Assembly: GCA_036924285.1 (NCBI GenBank)
Contig: JAYKYS010000009.1
Coordinates: forward strand, 14,136,001 to 14,200,000
DNA from: Asterella californica
Taxonomy: Eukaryota > Streptophyta > Marchantiopsida > Marchantiales > Aytoniaceae
Direction: 5' to 3'
Length of the DNA stretch: 64,000 bases
Part shown: positions 39,780 through 50,837 of the stretch, piece after piece
Numbering within the stretch: position 1 is the stretch's first letter
Layout of the letters: the number at the start of each line of letters is the position of its first letter
The notes under the pieces: model-generated
The model's database searches: none
Seen by the model: only the letters and a program-made list of their open reading frames with translations
Told to the model about the DNA's origin: nothing
Program-made: the position numbers and the translations under genes

Positions 39780-40405
39780 AAGCTAGGCCCTAGCTTACGG
39801 GCTTTTAGCATCATTTCGGATCTCCATTTTCATCGCATAGATGGGTAGAACTCCTTGTCAGCTTTCCATAGGCACTTCATCTACTTCGTTTGGACGCTTA
39901 GTGGAGAAGTTACAAGACTCGAAAGATGGAGAAAACAAGCTAGGCCTCAGCTTACGAGTTTTTGGCACAACTTCGGATCTTCACTTTTATCGCATCAGTG
40001 GATACAGCTCCTTGTCAGCTTTCCATAGGCACTTCATCTACTTCATTTGGACGCCTACTGGAGAAGTTACATGACTCGAAAGATGGAGAAAACAAGCTAG
40101 GCCCCAGCTTACGGATTTTTGGCACAACTTCGGATCTTCGCTTTTATTGCATCAGTGGATAGAGCTCCTTGTCAGCTTTCCATAGGTATTTCATCTACTT
40201 CGTTTGGATGCCTAGTGGAGAAGTTACAAGACTCGAAAGATGGAGAAAACAAGCTAAGCCCCAGCTTACGGGCTTTTGGCGCAACTTCGGATCTTCACTT
40301 TCATCACATAGATGGGTAGAGCTCGTTGTCAACTTTCCATGGGCATCTTGTTTACTTCATTTGGACATCTAGTGAAGAAGTTATGCGACTCGAAAAAAAG
40401 CTAAA
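39780..40405 (+). repeat. 157-bp tandem repeats inside the gypsy LTR
   Basis: Units contain 'cttgtcagctttccataggcac', 'ggacgcctagtggagaagttac' and 'aaacaagctaggcc', at a spacing of 156-157 bp: starts of the first motif at about 39,856, 40,012, 40,169 and (diverged) 40,327. The other LTRs of this family hold three units (about 31,818, 31,977, 32,134; 46,350, 46,507, 46,664; 60,436, 60,592, 60,749). They lie near the LTR 5' end, probably in U3. The ~66-residue open frames they create are artefacts of the repeat. Confidence 0.9.
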
Positions 40406-40453
40406 TCAAACTAGGCCCTAGTTTACTTGCTGACTGGGTATTTGAGGCTTCAG

Positions 40454-41579
40454 TTTCGCGCACCTACCGCCTTGTTGCGTCAGCGGAAGCTCTAGCTCAG
40501 TAGGTCGTGAACTTTCCACCGCTAACCTGCAAACACAATCACAAGTTAGCGTCCATGCACCACTTACCTTAGTTCTGTTTGGTCCGGACCGGAGCCGGAC
40601 CGTCTCCCTATTCATCAAGCTCAGCAATCTTAAGTCTCGACTTAGATCCGCCTAAGTCAGTCCCAAACATGAGCAAGTCACAAGATGACTTGGGACGGAC
40701 TTCCCATAAAGTCCAGGGTCCTAAACGGTGCCTCCAGCACACCTAGCGGCCCAACCGCCCGTGATGTCCGTCTGGGTCTAGGCTCCCGAACGGTGGTCTA
40801 ACCCGCCGACTCGTTCCCTAGTCTTGCCCCAGCTCTTACATCGTTCCTTGTCCAGACGTCCAAGTCTGGATCGGAACGTGCCTTGGAACTGGCCCAGCCA
40901 TCACCTCATGCCCCCAGAGTCCGCCCGCCGAACCCTGGGATCGGGTGACTCGTCCTGGCCCACCCAGGCATCGAGCCCCCCTCATATATACTTCTGGGGA
41001 TCGGCGGCCCCGCCCTCCTCTTTGATCCCTGAAAATTATACCACAACCCGATTGTGGTTCGGCCATAACTTCCAGCTCGGACGTCAGATCGAGGAGTGTT
41101 ATATATCACTGGAAAGCTCTCGACGAGACCTTTCCAATGATACCTCACTCGCCTCGAGAACTTATGTGGAGCTCCGTCCACGACCTAAAACGTCCCTGGA
41201 GCTCCAACACTTAGCAGTTTTTCCGAAAACCTGTGGTCCAGACCCAAGGTCGAACCCTGTGGTTCGTCTGCGTCTCGGACCCACGTCTCGGTCCCGCGTC
41301 TCGGACCCACGTCTCAGACCTATGTCTGAGACTCATGTTTTGGTCCGTTCCCAAACTCACCTCCTTAGGTCAGCGTTCGTCTGGGGCCCTCTTGGGGTAG
41401 GCCCTTATGTCCTAACCCAAGGTTCCAACCTTGGTTCAGAGAACCACTTAGGGTTCATCTGAACCCGACTTGCCGGCCAAGCCGTTAAGTCCTACTCGCA
41501 GCGTTCACAACCTAGCGCAAGTCCGCTAGGGTTCTGTTGTTCGCGTCTGCGCCCGATCTTGAGAATGAGGGGCGCGACA
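40454..41579. mobile_element. Solo LTR of a different element, 5-bp TSD
   Basis: This 1,126-bp insertion is bounded by TTTCGCGCAC and GGGCGCGACA, inverted ends matching the TGTCGCG...CGCGACA form with one mutated base at the left. TTCAG is duplicated on both sides (40,449-40,453 and 41,580-41,584). Removing the insert and one TTCAG restores the host LTR exactly as in the partner copy at 32,255. No gag or pol is inside; the 212-codon open frame at 40,824-41,462 has no recognisable domain. A solo LTR forms when the two LTRs of an element recombine. Confidence 0.9.
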
Positions 41580-42997
41580 TTCAGGCGCTATATCAAAGAC
41601 GCAAGAGGCCTGCTTCATTATTATTGAGAGAACTTTGTACGTACAGAGATTGACGCAAGGGGGCTGCTTAAGGAGCTTGCTTGTTCTTGCGATTTGTCGG
41701 TGGAAGTTTTGGAGAATTGGGAAGTCCAATACATGCGCGCAATGTGTCATCGGGTTCAGATCTGTGCAGGCTACGCACAGGTTAAGACGGTTTGAGAAGA
41801 GACGGATCGGGGGTTTGTGTTCTGAGAGAAATTGAGACGCAGGAAGTAGATTTGAGATTTTCAGTTACTTGTGAAGGAGAGTTGGACCGTTCGGACCGTT
41901 CCGGAGTCCAAACTTGTTGTCCTTGGATCCATCGGGATCAAAACAACAAGTTCTTCAAGAAATTGAAGACGATACGAAGTTTCATGGGGCGGTTTGGGAG
42001 TTTTAAGTGAAATTGGCTCGTAGGGAAGCGCTCGCGTCGGGTTTTTCATCGCATGCGACCTGAGATTGGATTGTTCTTCGCGATCGGCGAGCCAAACTCT
42101 TCGTTCTTGGTGCCTACGTGACCAGGGAGTCTTCATCTACGCATAGGAGAAGACAATACGTGGATTGGATTATTGGTTTGGGTGTGGTGAGCAAGTTTGA
42201 GCCGCAGGGAGCTGATTTACGTCAGTTTTTTGCAACCTGCGATCAAATTTCTTGCGTGGTTTTGCAAGGGGAACTCCAAACGACTTGTTTGGAGTCTTGT
42301 TGGGTTCAAGATAGCTAGATCTATCTATCAGGGAAGACGGATATCAGTTTAGACAATCCGTTTGTGCGGTGTGTGCGATTTTAAGCCGCAGGGAGGAATT
42401 TTTGAAAGTTCATTCACCTACGATCGAAAATCGGCGATATCTCGGCTGTTGGGAGTCGGATTTGAAGGTTTCTTGGGTTAACAGAGTCAACGGAGGAGAC
42501 CCCCGTTCAGCAAAAGGAGGAAGTCCACAGATAGGTCTTTTTCGATTTCTTCGTTACAGGTTTTGCTCTTTTGAGTTCGTTAGAGTTTTGGTTGGCTGTA
42601 TACAGCTTGTGGTAGCTAGCTTTAGCTAAGAGCTTATACATGGATGTGGTTTGGACTTGGGTTTGGATCGCGTGATACTGCTGTGGCTCTGTTTGTTAGC
42701 AAAGAGAAGTTTCTCTTGCTTTGAGCTACGCTTCGGTGGTTTTGGGTCAGGGTTGTGATTCAAGGGTTGTTTTCAGGGGCTTTTGAAAGCAGGTTACAGA
42801 TTGCTCTGGTCTGGTTCTCAGTTCTGTGCTCTTAGGGGAAAGAATCGGCAGTGTACATACATTTGGAGTGTATATATCGCAGCATTCGTTTTCGTGGTTG
42901 TTTTACTCTGTCTTGGTTGTGTTTCAGCACACAACATCTCCACAGCGAGGAACCTCGCGTTTTCCTGGACATCCTTCATGCAATATCCGACACGATA

Positions 42998-43500
42998 GCG
43001 TCATGTGCATCTAGCTCTCTTCGATATACAATGATTTTTCTCACACATCCATATGGACAATCAACCTCTTCCAACAAAAATTTACATATTCCTTCAGTTG
43101 TCTTTGTCTCGAAGCGCTCTACTCTCAACTTGATTTTAAAGATCTTCTTGAATAAGTACCAAGTATCTTATCTGTCACAACCCAATCCACATAGTCACCA
43201 AGTCTATGATCCACTTGAAGTGGATTATCAATGAGTAAGATGGGTGTAATCTATCTTTTATGGAGTCTTGTTTGACATATCAGATGTATTCTTACATCTG
43301 ATATGTCAAACAAGACTCCACAAATGATATGACATCCGTGTACATGTTCTTACACCAATACCACTCTTTCAACTTCGTTAAAGTGATCCAAATCCTTCGA
43401 TGTCCAGCCCAAAGACTCTCATGAAATGCTCTAAGTAACTTTTGTTGATTTTTTTTGTAGTAAATCACTCAGTAGCACCTCTGGTTGCCGTGGTCACCTT
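42998..43500 (-). pseudogene. Gypsy integrase remnant, right part
   Basis: This continues the minus-strand integrase interrupted at 31,667: core sequence first, then toward the right the HHCC region ('tcttcgttaaagtgatccaaatc' is the antisense of the 'WTTFTKMKERYW' region of the intact family). A 28-bp perfect palindrome is inserted at 43,261-43,320. Confidence 0.75.
43261..43320. repeat. Perfect 28-bp palindrome, 4-nt loop
   Basis: Two 28-nt arms (43,261-43,288 and 43,293-43,320) are exact reverse complements around TTCT. The right arm is the native antisense integrase sequence (antisense of 'ESCLTCQM'). The left arm is an added inverted copy replacing about 20 bp of the native sequence. This is the footprint of snap-back or template-switch repair. 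Confidence 0.95.
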
Positions 43501-43505
43501 GAGAA

Positions 43506-43760
43506 TTGTTTGACATTGAGAGATACCTTAGTATATTGATCAAGCAATCAGGTTGGATGGATGAGAGATTTCGGAGAGTTAGAAAGAAACCTACAACTTC
43601 ATATTGCATGATGGATTTCTTTGGAAGCGACCAAAGCAGATTGATCTACTTTGGTCGCTGGTTGGTTGTTTTTTCAACGGTCTTGTCAATTGTGGGTTCG
43701 ATTAGAGGATCAGATATTGAGAGATGTCTAGAAAAGCCTGAATTTTTGAGTAAGTTAGTT
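43506..43760 (+). pseudogene. Gypsy pol fragment in plus orientation
   Basis: Nucleotides 43,515-43,640 match the RNase H-integrase linker of the plus-strand element at about 38,290-38,410 ('ggatgagagatttcggagagtt' versus 'ggatgagaggtttcggagagtt'). The sense is opposite to the adjacent remnant at 42,998-43,500. At 43,627-43,658 a fold-back (14-nt arms, 13 paired, 4-nt loop) ends the homology. Confidence 0.65.
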
Positions 43761-45395
43761 TGTTGAGAAGGAGGTTTTCAAGTAAGTTTGACAAGTCGTA
43801 GTTAATGCTACGGTGCTCCGTTTAAAAGATATTGTTATCACCGGAAAGCTTGTAGATAGGGCTTTCGGGTGAGTGACTTGAGAAAAATGGATTTGGAGAA
43901 TGGTTAGTTAATTATAGACCTTCAAAGTCAGTTGTTTAGGCAAAAAGCTTTTGCGATCATTGAAGCTTTTCTCACACTAAGCACAGTGATGAAACTTTGG
44001 AGGGTTGTAACTTGGGCAACATGTGTTTATATTGTACATTTTTTATACCATTAGATTTTTTTCAGGGCTATCTATCTATTGGTTTAGAGTTAGACGTTGA
44101 ACTTGTTAGTTTATGGATAAGTTTATGCGTTCGCATAAGCTTTGATTTGCCAAACCTTAACCAATAGTACTAGTGGTTAGAGAGCTTGGTTTTGGATGTT
44201 TTTGGTATCACTCGAAAGCATTTGGAGAGAGCTTTTTAACAAGACACCAAAAACTTGAATTGGAGTTGGGATTAGAAAAGTACAATTGATTCTAAATTAG
44301 TTGCAAACGAGATTTTAGGATTTTGCACTAAGAAATATTTTTGGGCGTGAAATCTTACACCTTGCCTTAACTTAGCTTCCGGACCTCAGTTTAGGGAGTT
44401 TAAGATATGATTGGATAAGGATCGTCTGAAGACTACGTGTTCAGATGTGATTTATTTATTTGGAGAAAGTTTCAAACTCCAATATTATATTGGATTTCTA
44501 AATATAAATAAAAGATAAATTTGCACTTAAGAAGAGTATTTTATGTGGTTGTAAGCTCCAACACGCTTTCTGAGATACGAGAACTCAAAACCAAGAATTT
44601 TGTATTTTCTCAAATATCCTCCATGCAACAGACGGTATGAGATCATATTTCTTATAGTTTGGATGATTTGAGTGGTCCTTAAGGACATGTATATCTGAAT
44701 AGCCTATATAGTCTTATATATTATAGAAATAAATATATCATATGAGTATGATAACAAAGTTATATAAGTTTAGAAGCGAGAAATAGCACTAAGCTTGAGA
44801 TGAACATCGGATATAATCAAAAGCTTCTTATAATTATCTATTTTGGATGGTCATATGTATGGAGGGTGCAAGATCAGATATCTAGTATGAAGTAGTTACC
44901 ACATCTGAAATTGTTTAAGATAAGACAATTAAGTTTGACCTTTATGTGTTCGTATTTGTTTTCTAAGGAGATCAATTCCTCAAAGGTCATTCATTGATCA
45001 ATCACAAGTGTATAAGATATTTTATTATTTTTGTATAAATGATTATAGTTCAAGAGGACATTCTTCACGATGCATATGTAACAGCCGCTCATAACAATCA
45101 GTTTCCGCTCACGGTTCTCTTCCAAAATTTCATGCATTCCTCATATTGAGAATTTACAAGTTCACAAAATTTGTATTTTTTCTATTTTTGAATGCATTCC
45201 GCTCTTGCTTAGATGATCAAAATCCCTTTAGTTGTTATCAGCCATCCGATAGAACCATAATAAAAAACACACAACATGAATATAATTTTGCATAAAAATA
45301 TATATTTTGATCACATGATGTATATAATACGACATGAACAATCATCAAATATTGAAAAACTTCATAAAAATAGAGAAAATCTAAAACACTGCATT
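43761..45395. other. AT-rich spacer, nothing recognised
   Basis: No coding, repeat or RNA signature is seen. Strong A/T richness, especially 44,440-45,380, suggests old decayed sequence. Confidence 0.4.
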
Positions 45396-46198
45396 TCACG
45401 ATTCTTGACAGATTTCAGTTCGAGGATAAAGATTATGCAGTAGAGCTTGAAGATGAAGTTGATGAGCATGGATCCAGAGAAAATCATGATAGGGTTTTAA
45501 CTTCAAGATGACGACCAAGTTGCAAACTTGAGGATGAGGTTGACTAAGATGGGAAGTAAGATGACAAGACTGGGTGTTCCGTCCACTCCTTAGTTGGTAT
45601 CTCCGGAGGATGCACAAGTTTAGAGAGGATGTCATGGATCGATTTCTATCTGAAAATCCAAATTTGATGCTTTGCATTATCACTCCAAAGACGTTCATAA
45701 GGGTAAAAATGAGCTTTTTACGTAACTTTTGGATCTTCACTTTCATTGCACCAAGTGGTGAGTTCATTTTTAGCTTCTCATGGGTATTTTATTTACTGTA
45801 AATAAACGTTTAATGACAAAGTTATGAGATTCAAAAGATGGAAAAATCAAGCTAGGCCTTAGCTTATCGATGCTGACTGGGTATTTTTCGTTCTTGGTGC
45901 TATACTAAAGGTGTAGGGGGCTGCTTGGTCATTATTTGAGAAACCTCACGTATTGTGAATTGACATAAAGAGGCAACTTAAGGGGTTAGCTTGTATCTGC
46001 GACCTGCCGACAGACGTTGCAAAGGATTAGGAAATCCAATGCATGCGCACAAGGTGTTGAGTTCATATCTGTGAAGGCTACGCACTAGTTAAGACGATTC
46101 GTGAAGAGGCAGATCTAAGGGTGTGTTCTAGAAGAAATTGGGATGTATGGAAGGAGATTTGGAGTGCTTCAATGACATGAGAAGGAGAGTTGGACCGT
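45396..46198 (+). repeat. Old gypsy tail and 3' LTR, left part
   Basis: Positions 45,396-45,629 resemble the end of integrase plus the conserved tail ('gtccactccttagttggtatctccggaggatgcaca') and a polypurine run. A diverged LTR starts TGTCATGG at 45,630 and is cut at 46,198 inside 'gttggaccgt'. The rest of this LTR continues at 62,317, so the 16-kb composite between is a later insertion. Confidence 0.8.
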
Positions 46199-48230
46199 TG
46201 TCGTGTCGTGGACCGGCTCCTACATGAAATTCAAACTCCGATGCTTGTCGCTCCAAAAACATTCATGAGTAGACAAGCTAGGCCCCAGCTTATGAGCTTT
46301 TGGCATCATTTCGGATCTTCATTTTCATCACATAGATGGGTAGAGCTCCTTGTCAGCTTTCCATAGGCACTTCGTCTACTTCGTTTCGACGCCTAGTGGA
46401 AAAGTTACAGGACTCGAAAGATGGAGAAAACAAGCTAGGCCCCAGCTTACGGGTTTTTGGCACCACTTCGGATCTTCGTTTTTATCGCACCAGTGGATAG
46501 AGCTCCTTGTCAGCTTTCCATAGGCACTTCATCTACTTCGTTTGGACGCCTAGTGGAAAAGTTACAAGACTCGAAAGATGGAGAAAACAAGCTAGGCCCC
46601 AGCTTACGGGCTTTTGGCGCAACTTCCGATCTTCACTTTCATCACATGGATGGGTAGAGCTCGTTGTCAGCATTCCATGGGCATCTTGTTTATTTCGTTT
46701 GAACATCCAGAGAAGAAGTTATGCGATTCGAAAGAAGGTAAAATCAAGCTAGGCCCTGGTTACTTGCTGACTGGGTATTTAGGGCTTCAGGCGTTATATC
46801 AAAGACGCCAGGGGCCTGCTTCTTATTATTCAGGAGATTGAGGAGAGAACTGTACGTACAGAGACTGTTGGAAGGGGGTGCTTAAGGGGCTAGCTTGCGT
46901 CTGCGATCTGTCAACGGACGGTTCGGGAGATTTAAGAGTCCAATGCAAACGCGCAAGGCGTCGTTGGGTTCAGATCTATGCAGGCTACGCACTGGTTCAA
47001 ACGGTTTGGGAAGAGACGGATCGGGGAGTGTGTAGTGAGGGAAATTGAGACGCAGGAAGCAGATTTGAGGTTTTCAGTTACCTGTGAAGGAGAGTTGGAC
47101 CGTTCGGGCCGTTCCGGAGTCCAAACTTGCTGTCCTTGGATCCAATGGGATCAGAACACCGAGTTCTACAGGAAATTGAAGACGATGCCAGTTTTCATCG
47201 GGCGGTTTGGAAGTTTTGAGTGAAATTGGCTCGCAGGGAAGCGCTTACATCAGATTTTCATTCACCTGTGACCTGAGGTTGGGCTGTTCTTCGCGATCGG
47301 TGAGCCAAGCTCTTCGTTCTTGGTGCCTACGCGATCAGGGAGTCTTCATCTACTCATAGGAGAAGACCGTGTGTGAATTGGATTGTTGGTTTGAGTGTGG
47401 TGAGCAAGTTTGAGCCGCAGGGAGCTGATTTACGTCAGTTTTTTGCAACCTGCGGCCAAATTTCTCGAGTGGTTTTGCAAGGGGAACTCCAAACGACTTG
47501 TTTGGAGTCTCGTTGGGTTCAGGGTAGCTAGATCTATCTGCCAGCGAAGACGGATATCAGTTTGGACGATCCGTTTGTGCGGTGTGAGCGGTTTTAAGAA
47601 GCAGGGAGGAGTTTTTGGAGGTTCGGTCACCTGCGACCGAAAATCGACGATATCTCGGCTGTTGGGAGTCGGATCTGAAGGTTTCTTGGGTTAACAGAGT
47701 CAGCGGAGGAGACCCTATCGACATCTGAAGTCCGTTCAGCGAAAAGAGGAAGTCCACAGATAGGTCTTTTTCGGTTTCTTCGCTACGGGTTTTGCTCTTT
47801 TGAGTTCGTTAGAATTCTGGTTGGTTGTATACAGCTTGTGGTAGCTAGCTTTAGCTAAGAGCTTATACATGGATGTGGTTTGGACTTGGGTTTGGATTAT
47901 GTGATGCTGCTGTGGCTCTGTTTGTTAGCAAAGAGAAGTTTCTCTTGCTTTGAGCTACGCTTCGATGGTTTTGGGTCAGGGTTGTGATTCAAGGGGTGTT
48001 TTTAAGGGCTTTTGAAGCAGGTTACAGACCGCTCTGGTCTGGTTCTCAGTTCTGTGCTCTTAGGAGAAAGAACTGGCAGTGTACATACATTTGGGAGTGG
48101 TATATATCGCAGCATTCGCTTTCGTGGTTGTTTTTTCTCTGTCTTGTCTCTGTTTCAGCACACAATTTCTCCACAGCCAGGAACCTCGCGTTTTCCTGGA
48201 CATCCTTCACGCAAAACGTCCGACGCGACA
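46199..48230 (+). repeat. 5' LTR of the gag-only element
   Basis: It runs from TGTCGTGTCGTGG to CGACGCGACA (2,032 bp), a clean TG...CA. It carries three 157-bp units and is followed by 'taggtggtgaactcgacg', the shared primer-binding zone. Confidence 0.92.
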
Positions 48231-48413
48231 TAGGTGGTGAACTCGACGTGAAGCTCCGAGATGGAGATTTCTGTGTTTGAATTGGACAGAAGAGATCAGC
48301 AATCATGAACGATGATGAGGATGGATACTGTTGTTCGAGAGGATGTTGTGGACCTGGGATGATGGATTTGTAGACAGTTGAGATCATGAGAGGATGGGAG
48401 GATGAGACGAGCC

Positions 48414-50000
48414 ATGACTATGGATGGGATGGACGGATCAGAGGGTATACCAGGGATGCAGTTGGATGCAACAACTGTAGGATTGTTTCAAGCCTTCACT
48501 TTGTTTATGCGACAAGAGCAAGAGAACCAACAAAAGGAGGCTTTGGGGACGAAGGCACTTGGAAGGGTGATCGACAAGTTCGATCTATTTGATGGGAGAG
48601 ACATCTCAAAGTACTTGAGATGTTACAAGACAGAGATGGATTTGGATCAGGTACCGGAGAAGGAGATGATCGAGACGTTCGAACTCGCTGCGGTGCCTGA
48701 GATAAGAGAGCATGTGAAGGGTCTAGCAAAGCGTTTTGGGAAGGACTGGGATACATTTTCACATGCGCTGATGGAGGAGTATTTCTTGGGAAACTCAGAT
48801 CGAGTAACCAAGAAATCATTTTTGGGATGGGTCAACATATCCAACAAGGGTTTACAGCCTACAGAGCTGTTAAAGGAGTTTGAGAGACAATTCTCTCAAC
48901 TACCTCAGGTGGACAAGCTAGCCTTGGAGACTTACAAGACAGAGTTGTTTCTTCAAGCTGCTGATGAGACATGGCAAGAACGGTTAGAGCTACTTCTGGA
49001 GGATGCGGAGGAAGAAGATGGGTTAACAAGGAATTGGGAGGTTGTGCATGAAGCGGTTGAACTTCTTGTCTGGAGACATACAAGGGAAAGGGTTACAAGG
49101 TTGACACCTACAGCGTTGACTACCACACCAGTTTGGGTAGTATCTGAGGTTCAACCTCCAATTGCGGTTGTAGAGGAGAAGGATCCAACCATCGAGGACC
49201 TACAGCAAAAGATGCAAGATCTCCAAGCTAAGGTTACTAGGTTGGAGGATAAGGGATCGTCGACCAAGATGGAGCTTGTACCCAAACCAGCTTGGGTCCA
49301 TCACTGCCTATGGTGTGATGGTACAGACCATCAGCGAGATGATTGCATCGACTTTGCAGAGTCTTTGCAACGAGAGGTTATTTCTTGGGAGGATGGAAAG
49401 GTTGCATTCACAAGTACGGGTACTCTCCTTCAAGCCAACGTTGGTAAAGGAGGGATGAAGAAGATTGTGGATGATTATCTTGCGGCACATGCAGTTGTAG
49501 CTGACGAAGCTACAAGTTATGGTGTTAGGGTGGAGGAGATTGAGCATGATCTCCATAGAGATGGTTTGGATGAGCACGAGGATCTAAACGAGCTCAGGTT
49601 GGATACTGCATCCACGATGCAGTGCGAGAAGAAGGACCAACAAGATACTTCTTCAGGGAGGTTAGCTCAGGAGGATAGGATTCAACAAGAAACTATTCTT
49701 CCTGAACAGGCAATGGAGAGCAATCCTTCACAACCGGAGGAGATGATTGAGGTGCAGACAGCGGACGTGGGTGATCTGATTGCTGACAAACAACTACCAG
49801 ATGCAGATATGACGACGATGGATGTGAAGGGAGGTTGGGAGGAGCGTATTCGAGATGCACAAGTTGGGTTCCTATCACGAGAGGTCTTGGATGCAGCTAC
49901 AAGGAGAGTCCATGATGTCATCATTGGCATCATCAAGGACAGATATACTGAGGACGAAGGAGAATGGATGGATGCTTTCAAGGCTACGGGTATAGGATGA
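48414..50000 (+). CDS. Gag polyprotein, intact
   Basis: An uninterrupted protein of about 528 residues. The frame opens with an ATG at 48,402, but homology to the other gag ('QLDATTVGLFQAFT' versus 'QLDPTTASMFQAFT') and the local ATG cluster favour 48,414. Order: Gly/Met-rich start, capsid-like helical region with 'FDGRDISKYLRCY' and 'WDTFSHALMEEYF', a Glu-rich helix, then a canonical CCHC knuckle (C-x2-C-x4-H-x4-C, 'CLWCDGTDHQRDDC') near 49,306-49,350. A long acidic tail ends near the point where protease begins in the autonomous relative ('HDVIIGIIKDR'). The absence of stops contrasts with every other coding remnant of the family here and suggests recent activity or selection on gag for packaging. 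Confidence 0.85.
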   Translation: MTMDGMDGSEGIPGMQLDATTVGLFQAFTLFMRQEQENQQKEALGTKALGRVIDKFDLFDGRDISKYLRCYKTEMDLDQVPEKEMIETFELAAVPEIREHVKGLAKRFGKDWDTFSHALMEEYFLGNSDRVTKKSFLGWVNISNKGLQPTELLKEFERQFSQLPQVDKLALETYKTELFLQAADETWQERLELLLEDAEEEDGLTRNWEVVHEAVELLVWRHTRERVTRLTPTALTTTPVWVVSEVQPPIAVVEEKDPTIEDLQQKMQDLQAKVTRLEDKGSSTKMELVPKPAWVHHCLWCDGTDHQRDDCIDFAESLQREVISWEDGKVAFTSTGTLLQANVGKGGMKKIVDDYLAAHAVVADEATSYGVRVEEIEHDLHRDGLDEHEDLNELRLDTASTMQCEKKDQQDTSSGRLAQEDRIQQETILPEQAMESNPSQPEEMIEVQTADVGDLIADKQLPDADMTTMDVKGGWEERIRDAQVGFLSREVLDAATRRVHDVIIGIIKDRYTEDEGEWMDAFKATGIG

Positions 50001-50073
50001 TGGATAAGGATGGCTTACAGGGGAGAAGTCATTGCTGAAGATAATTTGTGTTGGGAGGATGATGCTTGGGGGA

Positions 50074-50155
50074 TTGTAAATATTTTCAGGAAGGTTGAGA
50101 GGATGATGCTTGGGAGGTTGTGAGGATTTTCAGAAGAAGATATCAGGGAGGATGA
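50074..50155 (+). repeat. 82-bp flanking duplication, left copy
   Basis: The 82 bp starting 'ttgtaaatattttcagg' and ending 'gggaggatga' sit directly left of the nested methyltransferase element. They recur, apparently identical, at 59,661-59,742 directly right of it. Gypsy integrases normally duplicate 4-5 bp. Confidence 0.95.
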
Positions 50156-50666
50156 TGTCGTGCGCATACACATCGCTACACAACATACATCGCTGTCAGA
50201 GATACACCACACATACACATAACACATGAACGATGTCATACACATACACAAGTGTACCACAATAATCTGAATACAGAGATTACCATCTCCAACACCACAA
50301 CAAGGATTACTCACAAACGGTCAAGCCAAACCCACTCTAAACGCGAAGAGAATCCGTGTTACACTCAACTAGACTATCCACCATAGCCTGGAGCTTGAAG
50401 ACTCAACTCAAAGAACTAAGGCCTCCAAGCCCTACCTGCGAAGTTTACCCCTAGTGGGCTCTCTCTCCAACTCGCCCTAACGGCACTAACGGCCTTACCG
50501 GGATGCGTCACTTCGCACTCGGTCAACCTAGCCGAGGTGCCCAAACTGACGTGATAGCTGTCGTGCGCATACACATCGCTACACAACATACATCGCTGTC
50601 AGAGATACACCACACATACACATAACACATGAACGATGTCATACACATACACAAGTGTACCACAAT
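50156..50666 (-). repeat. Left terminal repeat block (full LTR + 108 bp)
   Basis: A 108-bp sequence (TGTCGTGCGC...CCACAAT) occurs twice, identical: 50,156-50,263 and 50,559-50,666. Between them is a 294-bp block (50,263-50,556) that also forms the right end of the element, followed by 'gc'. Seen from the polypurine tract at 50,667, a complete LTR of about 402 bp runs leftward (50,664 to 50,263), followed by the first 106-108 bp of a second LTR. Confidence 0.9.
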
Positions 50667-50680
50667 CGCCCCCCTAACTG
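50667..50680 (-). promoter_or_regulatory. Polypurine tract of methyltransferase element
   Basis: On the minus strand 'TTAGGGGGGCGA' lies immediately before TTGTGGTAC at 50,664-50,666. This is where a plus-strand primer should sit and it marks the internal/3' LTR boundary. Confidence 0.6.
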
Positions 50681-50837
50681 ACGGTTAGGTCCCTCTAACT
50701 CTAGATAGCTCCATATCCCAACTACGTGATACACACCTTCATGGGTGCAAGGATCAGGAGGCCGGGTGCTACATTGCCCCATCGTTAGTCGCCTGTCTGC
50801 AATCCATACCACGCAAAGATCTTATCGACTATCTCCG

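Larger units (their letters stand above)
31668..42997 (+). mobile_element. Autonomous-type Ty3/gypsy element, degenerate
   Basis: A complete but mutated LTR retrotransposon: 5' LTR 31,668-33,678, internal region 33,679-39,702 and 3' LTR 39,703-42,997, which contains a 1,126-bp solo LTR. LTRs start TGTCGTG and end in a CA-like GATA. It interrupts an older minus-strand integrase. Joining the flanks restores alignment to the intact family sequence and leaves a GCGT (possibly AGCGT) target duplication at 31,664-31,667 and 42,998-43,001. The internal order is gag, protease, RT, RNase H, integrase, as in Ty3/gypsy. Coding is spread over at least five frame changes. Confidence 0.92.
39703..42997 (+). 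repeat. 3' LTR of plus-strand gypsy element (interrupted)
   Basis: Without its insertion this LTR is about 2.16 kb, longer than its partner because it carries four instead of three 157-bp repeat units. It is split at 40,453/41,580 by a solo LTR of another family. It ends in GATA at 42,997. Confidence 0.9.

Noticed and set aside
40824..41462. 212-codon plus-strand open frame
   Set aside because: It lies wholly inside a solo LTR, has Ser/Pro/Arg-rich low-information composition and no domain.
46457..46841. Overlapping 66-81 codon frames repeated in all four gypsy LTRs
   Set aside because: They follow the 157-bp tandem repeat and recur in LTRs; they are repeat by-products, not conserved small proteins.
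50156..50666. Possible CRISPR-like array from the identical 108-bp repeats
   Set aside because: Only two copies, explained as parts of LTRs; the genome is eukaryotic.
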